64,000 bases of DNA from Hyphomicrobiaceae bacterium (GTDB lineage Bacteria; Pseudomonadota; Alphaproteobacteria; Rhizobiales; Ancalomicrobiaceae). How positions within the stretch are numbered: position 1 is the stretch's first letter; each line of letters starts with the position of its first letter. A program made the position numbers and the translations under genes. Positions 49,578 through 59,781 of this stretch are shown here, in pieces. The notes beneath the pieces are model-generated. The model made no database searches. It saw nothing but the letters and a program-made list of their open reading frames with translations, and was not told the origin of the DNA. The stretch is taken from the NCBI GenBank assembly GCA_016793065.1, contig JAEULV010000032.1, forward strand, positions 1 through 64,000, in the 5' to 3' direction.

Positions 49578-49832
49578 GACACCACTCCCCGACACCTGAC
49601 GGCACCTTGCGCGTCTGACCCGGTTCCTTCAGCATGGCCGGTCAATCGTCGCGAAATCATGGCCCGCGACGATTGGCCGAGAACTCCGCGGCGCCGAACA
49701 CCTTGCGGGAGCGCCAACCAGTCACTACACAGGAGCCGGAGCGGCGGACGATTGTTCGCGCGCTTGGGAGACTGTCGGACGTCACGGTTAAGCGAGAGTG
49801 AATCGGACGCCGCTTTGACGAAGGGAAGATCG

Positions 49833-50828
49833 ATGCCGAAGGCGAAGCCGGTCGTAGTCGTCACGCGCAAGCTGCCGGAATTGGTGGAAACGCGCATGAG
49901 CGAACTGTTCGACGTGCGACTGAACGTCGACGATCAACCGATGTCGCAGGCGCAGCTTGTTGACGCCGTGCGCCACGCCGACGTTCTCGTGCCGACCGTC
50001 ACCGACCGCATTGATGCCGCCGTGATTTCCCAGGCTGGCCCGCAACTGAAGCTCATCGCCAATTTCGGCAATGGCATCGACAATGTCGACGTCAAGAGCG
50101 CCATGAACCGCGCCATCACCATCACCAACACCCCCGGTGTCCTCACCGAGGACACCGCCGACATGACCATGGCGCTGATCCTTGCCGTGCCGCGTCGCCT
50201 CGCCGAGGGCTTCGAGGTGCTCGAGCATGGCGAGTGGAAGGGCTGGGCCCCGACCTGGATGCTCGGACACCGCATCTGGGGCAAGAAGCTCGGCATCGTC
50301 GGCATGGGTCGCATCGGCCAGGCCGTCGCCCGCCGCGCCAAGGCTTTCGGCATGTCGATCCACTACCACAACCGCCGCCGCGCCCCGACCCATGTCGAGG
50401 AGGGGCTGGAAGCCACCTATTGGGAAAGCCTCGACCAGATGCTGGCCCGTATGGACGTGGTCTCGGTGCATTGCCCGCACACGCCGGGTACCTATCATCT
50501 GCTCTCGGCCCGCCGCCTGAAGCTGCTGCGTCCGGAGAGCTACGTCGTCAACACCGCCCGCGGCGAGATCATCGACGAGAACGCGCTTGCCCGCATGCTC
50601 GAAGCCGGCGAGATCGCCGGCGCCGGCCTTGACGTGTTCGAGCACGAGCCGGCGGTCAACCCCAAGCTCCTCAAGCTCGCCCGCTCCGGCAAGGTGGTGC
50701 TGCTGCCGCACATGGGCTCGGCTACCGTCGAGGGCCGCGTCGACATGGGCGAGCGCGTCATCATCAACATCAAGACCTTCATGGACGGCCACCGCCCGCC
50801 GGACCGCGTCCTGCCGTCGATGCTCTGA
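49833..50828 (+). CDS. D-2-hydroxyacid dehydrogenase (glyoxylate/hydroxypyruvate reductase type)
   Basis: A 331-residue NAD(P)H-dependent dehydrogenase. The Rossmann motif is LGIVGMGRIGQAVARRAKAFG. The catalytic set is Arg in NTARGEIID, Glu in GLDVFEHEP and His in LLPHMGSATVEGR. The gene may act on glyoxylate, hydroxypyruvate or glycerate. The protein has a long basic insertion (GEWKGWAPTWMLGHRIWG) typical of the alphaproteobacterial D-glycerate dehydrogenase subgroup. AGGGAAG precedes the ATG at 49833. It is divergent from the SH3 gene. Confidence 0.9.
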   Translation: MPKAKPVVVVTRKLPELVETRMSELFDVRLNVDDQPMSQAQLVDAVRHADVLVPTVTDRIDAAVISQAGPQLKLIANFGNGIDNVDVKSAMNRAITITNTPGVLTEDTADMTMALILAVPRRLAEGFEVLEHGEWKGWAPTWMLGHRIWGKKLGIVGMGRIGQAVARRAKAFGMSIHYHNRRRAPTHVEEGLEATYWESLDQMLARMDVVSVHCPHTPGTYHLLSARRLKLLRPESYVVNTARGEIIDENALARMLEAGEIAGAGLDVFEHEPAVNPKLLKLARSGKVVLLPHMGSATVEGRVDMGERVIINIKTFMDGHRPPDRVLPSML

Positions 50829-51139
50829 CGCACCCCACAGGTACCGGCGCGCCAGCCGCAACAGCCCCGATTTCCTTCCCCTTCATGGGGAGGGTGGCGC
50901 AGACAGGTGCGGCGTGGGGTGGTTTGCGCCGAGAGAAGGCTTCAACTCGGGTCTGCCTTTTCCCTTCTCCCCGGAGGGGAGAGGTGGGCGTGGCGCATGA
51001 AATCGCCCGATCTCCCATTTCAATAAAAAGAGCATCGGCGTCGCGCGGCGCCTGCCTTGAGCGTGGCCGCCCGAAACGCAAACGAGCCGGGCGGCAGCCC
51101 GGCTCGCGTCCCATTCGGTCCAAACCTGATCCGGTACGA
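50829..51139. other. Convergent spacer with hairpins
   Basis: Between convergent genes. TCTCCCC/GGGGAGA with a 3-base loop at 50966-50982 resembles short palindromes common between alphaproteobacterial genes. The terminator hairpin at 51083-51106 serves the minus-strand gene. No gene is seen. Confidence 0.55.
51083..51106 (-). terminator. Terminator-like hairpin for the tyrosine-rich secreted protein gene
   Basis: A perfect 10-bp stem CGAGCCGGGC/GCCCGGCTCG with a 4-base loop lies 34 bp after the stop of the minus-strand gene, followed on that strand by a T-richer CGTTTGCGTTT stretch. Confidence 0.75.
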
Positions 51140-51589
51140 TCACCGGTAGCCGCATTCCTTCTTGAACACACGCCGGCCGTTGTCGTCGTAGTCATAGCCC
51201 TTCCAGCAGACATATTCGCGCTGATAAGTGCCGTAATAGTCCTGGCCATAGGGGCTCGAATGCACCGGGCGCGGCGCCGGCTGGCGGTAACCATAGCTCG
51301 GCTGCGGATAGTACTGCGGCTGATAGGCCGGCTCCGGTTCATAGTACTGCGGCTGCTGGTAGCCATAGCCGTAATACTGCTGTTCCTGATAGGCGCGCAG
51401 CTTCTTCTGCCGGCGGCGTTCCTGGTTGTCGGCGATGGCGCCGCCGATGATGGCGCCGGCGGCAAGCCCGACCACGCCGGCGGCGATCGCCGCGCCGGTC
51501 CGGTCGCGCGCTTCGGCCTTCGGCGCGGAAACCGCGACGGCGGTCAGGGCCATGGTCGCGGCAACAGTGGCGGCAATCAGCTTGTTCAT
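51140..51589 (-). CDS. Secreted tyrosine/glutamine-rich glycine-zipper protein
   Basis: A 149-residue exported protein of unknown function. A signal peptide (MNKLIAATVAATMALTAVAVSAPKAEA) precedes the glycine zipper GAAIAAGVVGLAAGAIIGGAIADN, a basic QERRRQKKLRAY stretch and a region rich in Y, Q and P (YYGYGYQQPQYYEPEP). The end has a two-cysteine module CWKGYDYDDNGRRVFKKECGYR. The plan matches that of the protein at 44258-44800, including the DR-x-GRR core at the C terminus. The chosen ATG at 51589 has GGGGGAG at ideal distance; ATG 51595 is too close to that site. Confidence 0.78.
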   Translation of the reverse strand: MNKLIAATVAATMALTAVAVSAPKAEARDRTGAAIAAGVVGLAAGAIIGGAIADNQERRRQKKLRAYQEQQYYGYGYQQPQYYEPEPAYQPQYYPQPSYGYRQPAPRPVHSSPYGQDYYGTYQREYVCWKGYDYDDNGRRVFKKECGYR

Positions 51590-51722
51590 CGTCATCTCCC
51601 CCAACGCAGCGAACCGAACCTTGGGTCCATCGCGTTTGTGATGGTGTTCTAGCCCACTATATCCCAATCGTTGCTGAGCGGCTCATTCATTTTTCGTTCA
51701 GGATCGCCGCGACCGCCGGCAT

Positions 51723-52649
51723 TCAGCCGCGCCGGAACACCATGACGAACCCGAGGATCGGCTCGCCCCGGTCGAGCCGCAGCCAGTCGAGCTTGACCGT
51801 GGCGATCGTCAGGTCGTGGGTCTGGCCGAGGTCGATCAGGCTGTTGAGATCGTGGGCATAGCGCATCGAGCCGCGCAGCGTGTAGCCGAGCGTGTCGTTC
51901 TCGGTCTCCGCATCCAGCGCTTCGACCGAGAACGCGAAAGCCCCGTCCGGGCCGAGCACCCGCGCCACGGCGGCAAACACCGGTTCGAGATCGCCGAGAT
52001 AGCACAGCACATCGGCGGCAACGACGAGATCGAGGCTCCCCGCCTCGAGCCCGTCGGTATGGGCGACGATGTCGTCGACTGAGAGCCGCCGATAGAGCCC
52101 CTTCGCCCGCGCCTCCTCCACCATCGCCGCCGACAGGTCGACGCCGTCGATCGCCAGCACCCGCCCAGCCAGCGCCGCCGCCATCAGGCCGGTGCCGCAG
52201 CCGAGATCCAGCGCCGCCGCAACCTCGCCGATGCCGGCATCGTCAAGCGCCGCCGCGATCAGCTGCGGTGCCCGGTACTGCAGCTTGTCGACCAGCACGT
52301 GATCGAATTTCTCGGCATATTGATCGAACAGCCCGGCGACATAGGCGCGCGGCGGTGCCGCCGGCGCGGCGGCGTCCATCAGCGCCAGCTTCAGCCGCGC
52401 CCCGAACAGATCGTCCGGATCGAGCACCAGGCTGCGCTCATAGGCAAGCCGCGCCGCCTCGCCGTCATCGGCCCGCAGTCGGGCATTGCCGAGCGCATAC
52501 CACGCCGCCACCCAGTCCGGCGCGATCTCCAGCGCCTGTTCGTAAAGATCGGCGGCAATGGCGAATTCGCCCGCCTCCTCATAGGATTGGGCGAGCGCGA
52601 AGCGTTTGTCGGCGATCGGGTCGCCCGAGGAGAGGTCGAACAGCGGCAT
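51723..52649 (-). CDS. TPR-repeat SAM-dependent methyltransferase
   Basis: A 308-residue protein with two modules. Residues about 8-85 are tetratricopeptide repeats (ALAQSYEEAGEFAIAADLYEQALEIAPDW and a second unit ending SLVLDPDD). Residues about 100-300 are a class I methyltransferase with motif I ALDLGCGTGLMAAALAG, an acidic DGVDLS and post-motif LDLVVAADVLCYLGDL. The TPR part probably recruits a partner or substrate. The ATG at 52649 is preferred; the frame is open to 52814 with low-complexity residues. Substrate unknown. Confidence 0.85.
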   Translation of the reverse strand: MPLFDLSSGDPIADKRFALAQSYEEAGEFAIAADLYEQALEIAPDWVAAWYALGNARLRADDGEAARLAYERSLVLDPDDLFGARLKLALMDAAAPAAPPRAYVAGLFDQYAEKFDHVLVDKLQYRAPQLIAAALDDAGIGEVAAALDLGCGTGLMAAALAGRVLAIDGVDLSAAMVEEARAKGLYRRLSVDDIVAHTDGLEAGSLDLVVAADVLCYLGDLEPVFAAVARVLGPDGAFAFSVEALDAETENDTLGYTLRGSMRYAHDLNSLIDLGQTHDLTIATVKLDWLRLDRGEPILGFVMVFRRG

Positions 52650-52877
52650 GCCCCGTGATAGCGGAGGCCCGCGCCGAACGGAAGGGCGCATTGCCGGGCA
52701 TGGCCGGGCTTCGTCCGCCGCCGCCGGTGCAGGTTCCAATTCCCTCCTCGCCCGGTGCATTCTAGAACTGTCGTCGGTCGACGATTCGGACACTGCGACC
52801 GGCGGTCCCGCCACGGTTCACGCGGCCCGTCGCCGCGAACCGTTGGAGATTGGCCGCTCCGGAAGGAAACTCCGCCC

Positions 52878-53300
52878 ATGACACTGGAAAATCCGCCGAA
52901 GCGGGGCCAAGTGATGGAAGATCGCGGCCCGACCCGCGGTCGCGAGCCGCCCCGCGATCCCGCCCCGCGCCCGCTGCCGCGCGAAAGGACTCCGCCGCCC
53001 ATGCCCGATCCGTCCTCGCCCACCCCCTTGCACCGGTTTTTCGGCGGCTCGCCCGCCCGGGTCGCGCTGCAGCTGGCGCTGATCTCGATCGCGGTCGGAC
53101 TGGTGTTGTCGACCCTGAACATCGAACCGTTGTCGTTGCTGCGCTGGCTGCAGCAGACCGTCCGCGAACTGCTCGACTACATGCGCTGGGCCGGCATTGA
53201 TCTGGTCGAAAGCCTGGGGCGCTGGCTGCTGCTCGGCGCCGTCGTCGTCGTTCCGGTCTGGCTGGTGATGCGCCTCGTCAAGGTGCGGCAGGGCCGGTGA
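52878..53300 (+). CDS. Small membrane protein with DUF6460-like C terminus
   Basis: A 140-residue protein. The first 55 residues are polar and proline/arginine-rich (PPRDPAPRPLPRERTPPP). The second half has two hydrophobic helices (ALQLALISIAVGLVLSTLNI and WLLLGAVVVVPVWLVMRLV) separated by LLRWLQQTVRELLDYMRWAGIDLVESLGR, which matches my memory of DUF6460 proteins of Rhizobiales. Function unknown. It is followed by a CDP-alcohol phosphatidyltransferase after 34 bp and is probably in one operon with it. Confidence 0.7.
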   Translation: MTLENPPKRGQVMEDRGPTRGREPPRDPAPRPLPRERTPPPMPDPSSPTPLHRFFGGSPARVALQLALISIAVGLVLSTLNIEPLSLLRWLQQTVRELLDYMRWAGIDLVESLGRWLLLGAVVVVPVWLVMRLVKVRQGR

Positions 53301-53334
53301 CCGGCAACGCCGCCGGGCAATCCGCGAGGCGCCG

Positions 53335-53940
53335 ATGCTCGACGGCCTGATCAGGCGCCGCCTGGACCCCGTGCTCGATCGCCTCGGTCGGGCACTGGCG
53401 GCGCGCGGCATCGGCGCCGATGTCGTCACCATTGCCGGCCTCGCGCTGGCCATCGCCGCCGCCATCGCCATCGCCGCCGGAGCTCCGGCCGCGGCGCTGG
53501 TCCTCATGCTGGCGAGCCGTCTCGCCGACGGCCTCGATGGCGCCGTCGCCCGCGCCACCGTCCGCACCGATTTCGGCGGTCTGCTCGATATCGTCTGCGA
53601 CTTCGTCTTCTATGCTGCCATCCCCCTCGGCTTCGCCCTGAATGATCCCGCCGGCAACGCGGTCGCCGCCGCCGTTCTGCTGACGGCATTCTACGTCAAT
53701 GGCGCCAGCTTCCTCGGCTTTGCGGTCATGGCCGCCAAGCGCGGCCTGGAAACCACCGCACGCGGCCCGAAGTCGCTCTATTTCACCACCGGGCTGGCCG
53801 AGGGCAGCGAGACGATCGCTACCTTCGCCGCCATGCTGCTGGCTCCCGCCTGGTTCCCGCCGCTGGCCTATGGCTTTGCCGCGCTCTGCCTTGCCACCAC
53901 GCTCGCCCGAATGGCGCTCGCCTGGCGACTGTTTCGCTGA
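53335..53940 (+). CDS. CDP-alcohol phosphatidyltransferase family protein
   Basis: A 201-residue membrane enzyme with about five to six helices. The catalytic CDP-OH motif D-G-x2-A-R-x8-G-x3-D-x3-D is intact in DGLDGAVARATVRTDFGGLLDIVCD (about residues 64-88). Such enzymes attach an alcohol to a CDP-activated lipid; the alcohol cannot be read from the sequence, so it could belong to the phosphatidylglycerol-phosphate, cardiolipin or phosphatidylcholine branches. It is preceded by the DUF6460-like gene, which may be a membrane partner, and is followed by a small terminator. Confidence 0.88.
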   Translation: MLDGLIRRRLDPVLDRLGRALAARGIGADVVTIAGLALAIAAAIAIAAGAPAAALVLMLASRLADGLDGAVARATVRTDFGGLLDIVCDFVFYAAIPLGFALNDPAGNAVAAAVLLTAFYVNGASFLGFAVMAAKRGLETTARGPKSLYFTTGLAEGSETIATFAAMLLAPAWFPPLAYGFAALCLATTLARMALAWRLFR

Positions 53941-53964
53941 CGCGACAACAGGCAATGCCGCCGG

Positions 53965-53982
53965 AAGGCGGATTCGCCTTTT
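53965..53982 (+). terminator. Short intrinsic terminator after the phosphatidyltransferase gene
   Basis: AAGGCG-GATT-CGCCTT followed by TT forms a tight 6-bp hairpin 24 bp after the stop. Confidence 0.6.
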
Positions 53983-54037
53983 GGATCAAGGGGTGCCGCG
54001 ATCGCTATCCAGTTACGGCTTTCTTCGTATATAAATA

Positions 54038-54049
54038 TGGAACGTTCCA
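54038..54049. promoter_or_regulatory. LacI-type operator, upstream copy
   Basis: TGGAACGTTCCA is a perfect 12-bp palindrome. The surrounding TATGGAACGTTCCAA is identical to that at the second site. Centre-to-centre spacing is 97 bp, close to nine helical turns, which would favour a DNA loop bridged by a tetrameric LacI protein. Confidence 0.8.
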
Positions 54050-54121
54050 AGGTGAAAAAAGCAGCAAACTTGCCTCCGGATGCCGCCATTCGCCGTTCCA
54101 AAGAAATTTATATCGATGCAG

Positions 54122-54153
54122 TTGACTATTTCTATGGAACGTTCCAATAAATA
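54122..54153 (+). promoter_or_regulatory. Probable promoter of the afr locus overlapping an operator
   Basis: TTGACT at 54122-54127 resembles a -35. With a 17-19 bp spacer the AT-rich CAATAAATA at 54145-54153 gives possible -10 elements. The second operator (54135-54146) occupies the spacer, so repressor binding would block RNA polymerase. Confidence 0.65.
54135..54146. promoter_or_regulatory. LacI-type operator, promoter copy
   Basis: The second TGGAACGTTCCA palindrome lies between the probable -35 and -10, the expected place for a primary repression site of the LacI-family gene product encoded 115 bp downstream. Confidence 0.8.
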
Positions 54154-54260
54154 GGCGTGCCTGAAACGGTTCATCCGTTCGACACAAGCGCCCACAAGAG
54201 GCGCGGTGATAAAGCCGGTGGCGACCCTGTCGCGCCGATGCAAGGGAGGAATGAACCGCC

Positions 54261-56332
<2,072 letters not shown>

Positions 56333-56442
56333 GCCGGCGCGGCCTGCCCGATTTCCGCCGCCGGTCGGTTGCCGGCGGCGGGACGAAACGGAAAACCGGG
56401 TCGATGTACCAGTCATCGCCCCCGGCTTTCGACAGCAAACGG

Positions 56443-56458
56443 CCCGGATCAATCCGGG
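56443..56458 (+). other. Small hairpin in the leader of the sugar-binding protein gene
   Basis: CCCGGAT-CA-ATCCGGG forms a short hairpin 28 bp before the start of the sugar-binding protein gene. It may stabilise the message or be a remnant. Confidence 0.4.
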
Positions 56459-56486
56459 TTCCTGAAAAGAGGATGGGAGGAATACC

Positions 56487-57743
56487 ATGACCACGACTAT
56501 GAAGCTCTTCGCCGGTGCCCTGCTCGCGTCCGCCTTCGCCATGCCGGCCCATGCCCAGGTCAAGGAAGTGCAGATGCTGCACTGGTGGACCTCGGGTGGC
56601 GAAGCCGCCGCGCTCAACGTCCTCAAGGCCGATCTTGCCAAGCAGGGCTTCGGCTGGAAGGACGTCCCGGTCGCCGGTGGCGGTGGTTCCGCCGCCATGA
56701 CCGCGCTGAAGGCGATGGTTGCCGCCGGCAATCACCCGACCTCGTCGCAGATGCTCGGCTACACCGTTCTCGACTACGCCGCCGCCGGCAAGATGGGCGA
56801 CCTCACCGCCACCGCCAAGGCGGAAGGCTGGGACGAGGCCGTGCCGAAGGCGCTGCAGAAATTCTCGGTGCATAACGGCAAGTGGGTCGCCGCTCCGGTC
56901 AACGTCCACTCGGTCAACTGGCTGTGGATCTCCAAGTCGGTGATGGACAAGATCGGCGGCACCGAGCCGAAGACCTTCGACGACCTGATCGCGCTGCTCG
57001 ACAAGGCCAAGGCCGCCGGCGTCACCCCGCTCGCCCAGGGTGGCCAGCCGTGGCAGGAAGCGACCATGTTCGACTCGGTCGTGCTCTCGACCGGCGGCAC
57101 CGACTTCTACAAGAAGGCCTTCCTCGATCTCGACGAAGCCTCGCTGAAGTCGGCGACGATGAAGAAGGCGTTCGACAACCTCGCCAAGCTGCGCTCCTAC
57201 ACCGACGCCAACTATGCCGGCCGCGACTGGAACCTCGCCACCGCCATGGTCATCAAGGGCGACGCCCTGGTGCAGGTGATGGGCGATTGGGCCAAGGGCG
57301 AATTCGTCGCCGCCAAGAAGACCCCGGGCACCGACTTCCTCTGCTTCCGCTTCCCCGGCACCCAGGGCACCGTCGCCTACAACTCCGACATGTTCGGCAT
57401 GTTCAAGGTGCCGGCCGATCGTCAGGAAGCCCAGGTGGCGCTCGCCAAGGCGACGCTGTCGAAGAGCTTCCAGTCGGCCTTCAACGTCGTCAAGGGTTCG
57501 GTCCCGGCCCGCACCGACGTTCCGGATACCGACTTCGACGCTTGCGGCAAGAAGGGCATCGCCGATCTGAAGGACGCCAACGCCAAGGGCACGCTGGTCG
57601 GCTCCATCGCCCAGGGCTACGGCCAGCCGCCGGCCATCGCCGCCGCCTATACCGACGTGGTGACCAAGTTCTTCCACGGCCAGATCGCCACGTCCGACGC
57701 GGCCGTCACCGAACTGGTCAAGGCGATCAACGCCGCCAAGTGA
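56487..57743 (+). CDS. Sugar ABC transporter substrate-binding protein (GtsA/glucose-mannose type)
   Basis: A 418-residue periplasmic binding protein of the CUT1/SBP_bac_1 group. A signal peptide ([23 protein letters not shown]) is followed by the mature start [23 protein letters not shown], characteristic of the glucose/mannose-type proteins. [21 protein letters not shown] and [16 protein letters not shown] are lobe motifs. GGGAGGA supports the ATG at 56487. It lies downstream of afr and upstream of permeases; two strong hairpins after the stop probably preserve its mRNA in excess over permease mRNA. The real ligand (anhydrofructose, glucose or a glucoside) is unproven. Confidence 0.88.
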   Translation: MTTTMKLFAGALLASAFAMPAHAQVKEVQMLHWWTSGGEAAALNVLKADLAKQGFGWKDVPVAGGGGSAAMTALKAMVAAGNHPTSSQMLGYTVLDYAAAGKMGDLTATAKAEGWDEAVPKALQKFSVHNGKWVAAPVNVHSVNWLWISKSVMDKIGGTEPKTFDDLIALLDKAKAAGVTPLAQGGQPWQEATMFDSVVLSTGGTDFYKKAFLDLDEASLKSATMKKAFDNLAKLRSYTDANYAGRDWNLATAMVIKGDALVQVMGDWAKGEFVAAKKTPGTDFLCFRFPGTQGTVAYNSDMFGMFKVPADRQEAQVALAKATLSKSFQSAFNVVKGSVPARTDVPDTDFDACGKKGIADLKDANAKGTLVGSIAQGYGQPPAIAAAYTDVVTKFFHGQIATSDAAVTELVKAINAAK

Positions 57744-57751
57744 GCGGCCGC

Positions 57752-57784
57752 GACCGCCATCCCGGCAAGCCGGCGATGGCGGTC
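57752..57784 (+). other. Long hairpin after the sugar-binding protein gene
   Basis: GACCGCCATC pairs with GATGGCGGTC, with a nested CCGGC/GCCGG, giving about 15 base pairs with one bulge and a 2-base loop. It begins 8 bp after the stop. Such elements often protect binding-protein mRNA from exonucleases. Confidence 0.7.
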
Positions 57785-57806
57785 CACCTCTCCCGATCAA
57801 GCGCAG

Positions 57807-57838
57807 GCGGCACCCGTAGGCGGGTGCCGCGTTCTTTC
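57807..57838 (+). terminator. Second hairpin with T-rich end before the permease genes
   Basis: A perfect 10-bp stem (GCGGCACCCG with CGGGTGCCGC) and 4-base loop TAGG, followed by GTTCTTT. It looks like a leaky terminator that would let only part of transcription reach the permeases. Confidence 0.7.
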
Positions 57839-57899
57839 GGCCCGGGCCGCGCGATTTGCGGCGCCGGTGCCGCCTTTCGTCGAGAATTGAAGGTCGCCC

Positions 57900-58853
57900 A
57901 TGTCGATCACAGACAAACTCTCCGGCCGCGACGCGCCCCGCGCACCAGCCGCGATCGGCTGGCGCGAGCGCCTGCAGGAGGCGCTGCCGAAAATCGTGCT
58001 CGCCCCCAGCTTCGCCGTCACCCTGATCTTCGTCTACGGCTTCATCGTCTGGACCGTCTACCTGTCGTTCACCGGCTCGAAGATGTTTCCGAGCTACGAC
58101 ATCGTCGGCTGGCAGTCCTATCAGCGCCTGTGGACCTGGACCTTCGAGACCGATCCCCCGTCGAGCTGGTACACCGCCGTGGTCAACATGGGGATCTTCG
58201 GCTCGCTCTACATCAGCATCTGCATCGCCCTCGGGCTGCTGATTGCCATCCTGCTCGACCAGAAGATCCGCGGCGAGGGCATCCTGCGGCCGATCTACCT
58301 CTACCCGATGGCGCTGTCGTTCATCGTCACCGGCACGGCATGGAAGTGGTTTCTCGATCCCGGCATCGGCCTGGAGCAGACCATGCACGCCATCGGCTGG
58401 GAGAGCTTTCACTTCGACTGGATCAAGAACAAGGACTTCGTCATCTACACCGTGGTGATCGCCGGCGTCTGGCAGGCCTCCGGCTTCGTCATGGCCATGT
58501 TCCTCGCCGGCCTGCGCGGCATCGACGGCGAGATCATGAAGGCGGCGCAGATCGACGGCGCCTCCACCGCCCAGCTCTATCGCCGCATCATCATCCCGCT
58601 GCTGCGCCCGGTCTTTCTCTCGGCCTTCATCGTCCTCGCCCACATGGCGATCAAGTCCTACGACCTCGTCGTCGCCCTTACCTCCGGCGGCCCCGGCGGC
58701 GCGGCCGAACTGCCCTCCACCTTCATGTATTCCTACACCTTCAGCCGCAACCAGATGGCCGTCGGCTCGGCCAGCGCCGTGATCATGCTGATGACCATCA
58801 GCGCCATCATCGTGCCCTACCTCTATTCCGAACTGAAGGAGAAGGCCCGATGA
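57900..58853 (+). CDS. Sugar ABC transporter permease 1 (MalF/GtsB-type)
   Basis: A 317-residue inner-membrane permease with six to seven helices. The EAA loop for ATPase contact is GEIMKAAQIDGASTAQLYRRIIIPLLRP near the C terminus, in the usual EAA---G---------I-LP form. The N terminus ALPKIVLAPSFAVTLIFVYGFIVWTVYLSF is typical of the first CUT1 permease. Its stop overlaps the ATG of permease 2. It follows the binding-protein gene after two hairpins. Confidence 0.92.
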   Translation: MSITDKLSGRDAPRAPAAIGWRERLQEALPKIVLAPSFAVTLIFVYGFIVWTVYLSFTGSKMFPSYDIVGWQSYQRLWTWTFETDPPSSWYTAVVNMGIFGSLYISICIALGLLIAILLDQKIRGEGILRPIYLYPMALSFIVTGTAWKWFLDPGIGLEQTMHAIGWESFHFDWIKNKDFVIYTVVIAGVWQASGFVMAMFLAGLRGIDGEIMKAAQIDGASTAQLYRRIIIPLLRPVFLSAFIVLAHMAIKSYDLVVALTSGGPGGAAELPSTFMYSYTFSRNQMAVGSASAVIMLMTISAIIVPYLYSELKEKAR

Positions 58854-59776
58854 GCGCTTCCGCCTCCTCCGGCACCGCCGGCGGTTCGATCGTCACCCGC
58901 GTCGTCATCTACGGCCTGCTCGGCCTGTTCGCGGTGATCTACCTGGCGCCGCTGTTCGTCATGCTGATCACCTCGTTTAAGAGCCTCGACGAGATCTATT
59001 CCGGCAACATGCTGGCCCTGCCGCGAAACCCGTCCCTCGACGCCTGGGGCAAGGCCTGGGGCAGCGCCTGCGTCGGCCTCACCTGCGAGGGGATCAAGGG
59101 CTACTTCTGGAACTCGATCAAGATGGTCGTGCCGGCGGTGGCGATCTCCACCTGCCTCGGCGCCCTCAACGGCTACGTCCTGACCAAGTGGCGGTTTCGC
59201 GGCCACAAGCTGGTCTTCGCGCTGATGCTGTTCTCCTGCTTCATCCCGTTCCAGTCGGTGCTGCTGCCGATGGCGACGGTGCTCGGCCATTTCGGCGAGA
59301 TCGGACGGCAACTGCAGGACAGCATCGGCACCTCGCTCGGCTTCGGCAATCCCACCGTCAACCTGGTGTTCGTCCACACCATCTATGGCCTCGGCTTCAC
59401 CACGCTGTTCTTCCGCAATTACTATGAGGCCTTCCCGACCGAGCTGGTCAAGGCCGCCCAGGTCGATGGCGCCAGCTTCTTCCAGATCTTCTGGCGCATC
59501 CTCATCCCCAATTCGACGCCGATCATCGTCGTCACCGTCATCTACCAGTTCACCAACATCTGGAACGATTTCCTGTTCGGCGCCTCCTACGCCTCGGGTG
59601 AATCGATGCCGATGACGGTGGCGCTCAACAACGTCGTCAACACCTCCACCGGTGTCGTCGAATACAACGTCAACATGGCCGCGGCGGTGATCGCGGCTCT
59701 CCCCACGCTCCTCGTTTACGTGCTCGCCGGCCGCTACTTCGTTCGTGGCCTGATGGCGGGTGCCGTCAAGGGATGA
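58850..59776 (+). CDS. Sugar ABC transporter permease 2 (MalG/GtsC-type)
   Basis: A 308-residue permease with six helices. The EAA loop is TELVKAAQVDGASFFQIFWRILIPNSTP and the periplasmic-side start VIYLAPLFVMLITSFKSLDEI is typical of the second CUT1 permease. It begins inside the stop codon of permease 1 (ATGA overlap), so the two are translationally coupled. The ATPase gene starts 5 bp after it. Confidence 0.92.
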   Translation: MSASASSGTAGGSIVTRVVIYGLLGLFAVIYLAPLFVMLITSFKSLDEIYSGNMLALPRNPSLDAWGKAWGSACVGLTCEGIKGYFWNSIKMVVPAVAISTCLGALNGYVLTKWRFRGHKLVFALMLFSCFIPFQSVLLPMATVLGHFGEIGRQLQDSIGTSLGFGNPTVNLVFVHTIYGLGFTTLFFRNYYEAFPTELVKAAQVDGASFFQIFWRILIPNSTPIIVVTVIYQFTNIWNDFLFGASYASGESMPMTVALNNVVNTSTGVVEYNVNMAAAVIAALPTLLVYVLAGRYFVRGLMAGAVKG

Positions 59777-59781
59777 TCCCC

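Larger units (their letters stand above)
53983..54260. promoter_or_regulatory. Control region of the afr/ABC sugar locus
   Basis: An AT-rich, gene-free region upstream of the LacI-type regulator. It contains two identical operators and a promoter-like -35/-10 pair described separately. TATAAA at 54029-54034 next to the first operator could be a second -10. Likely promoter for the regulator and the downstream catabolic genes. Confidence 0.75.
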
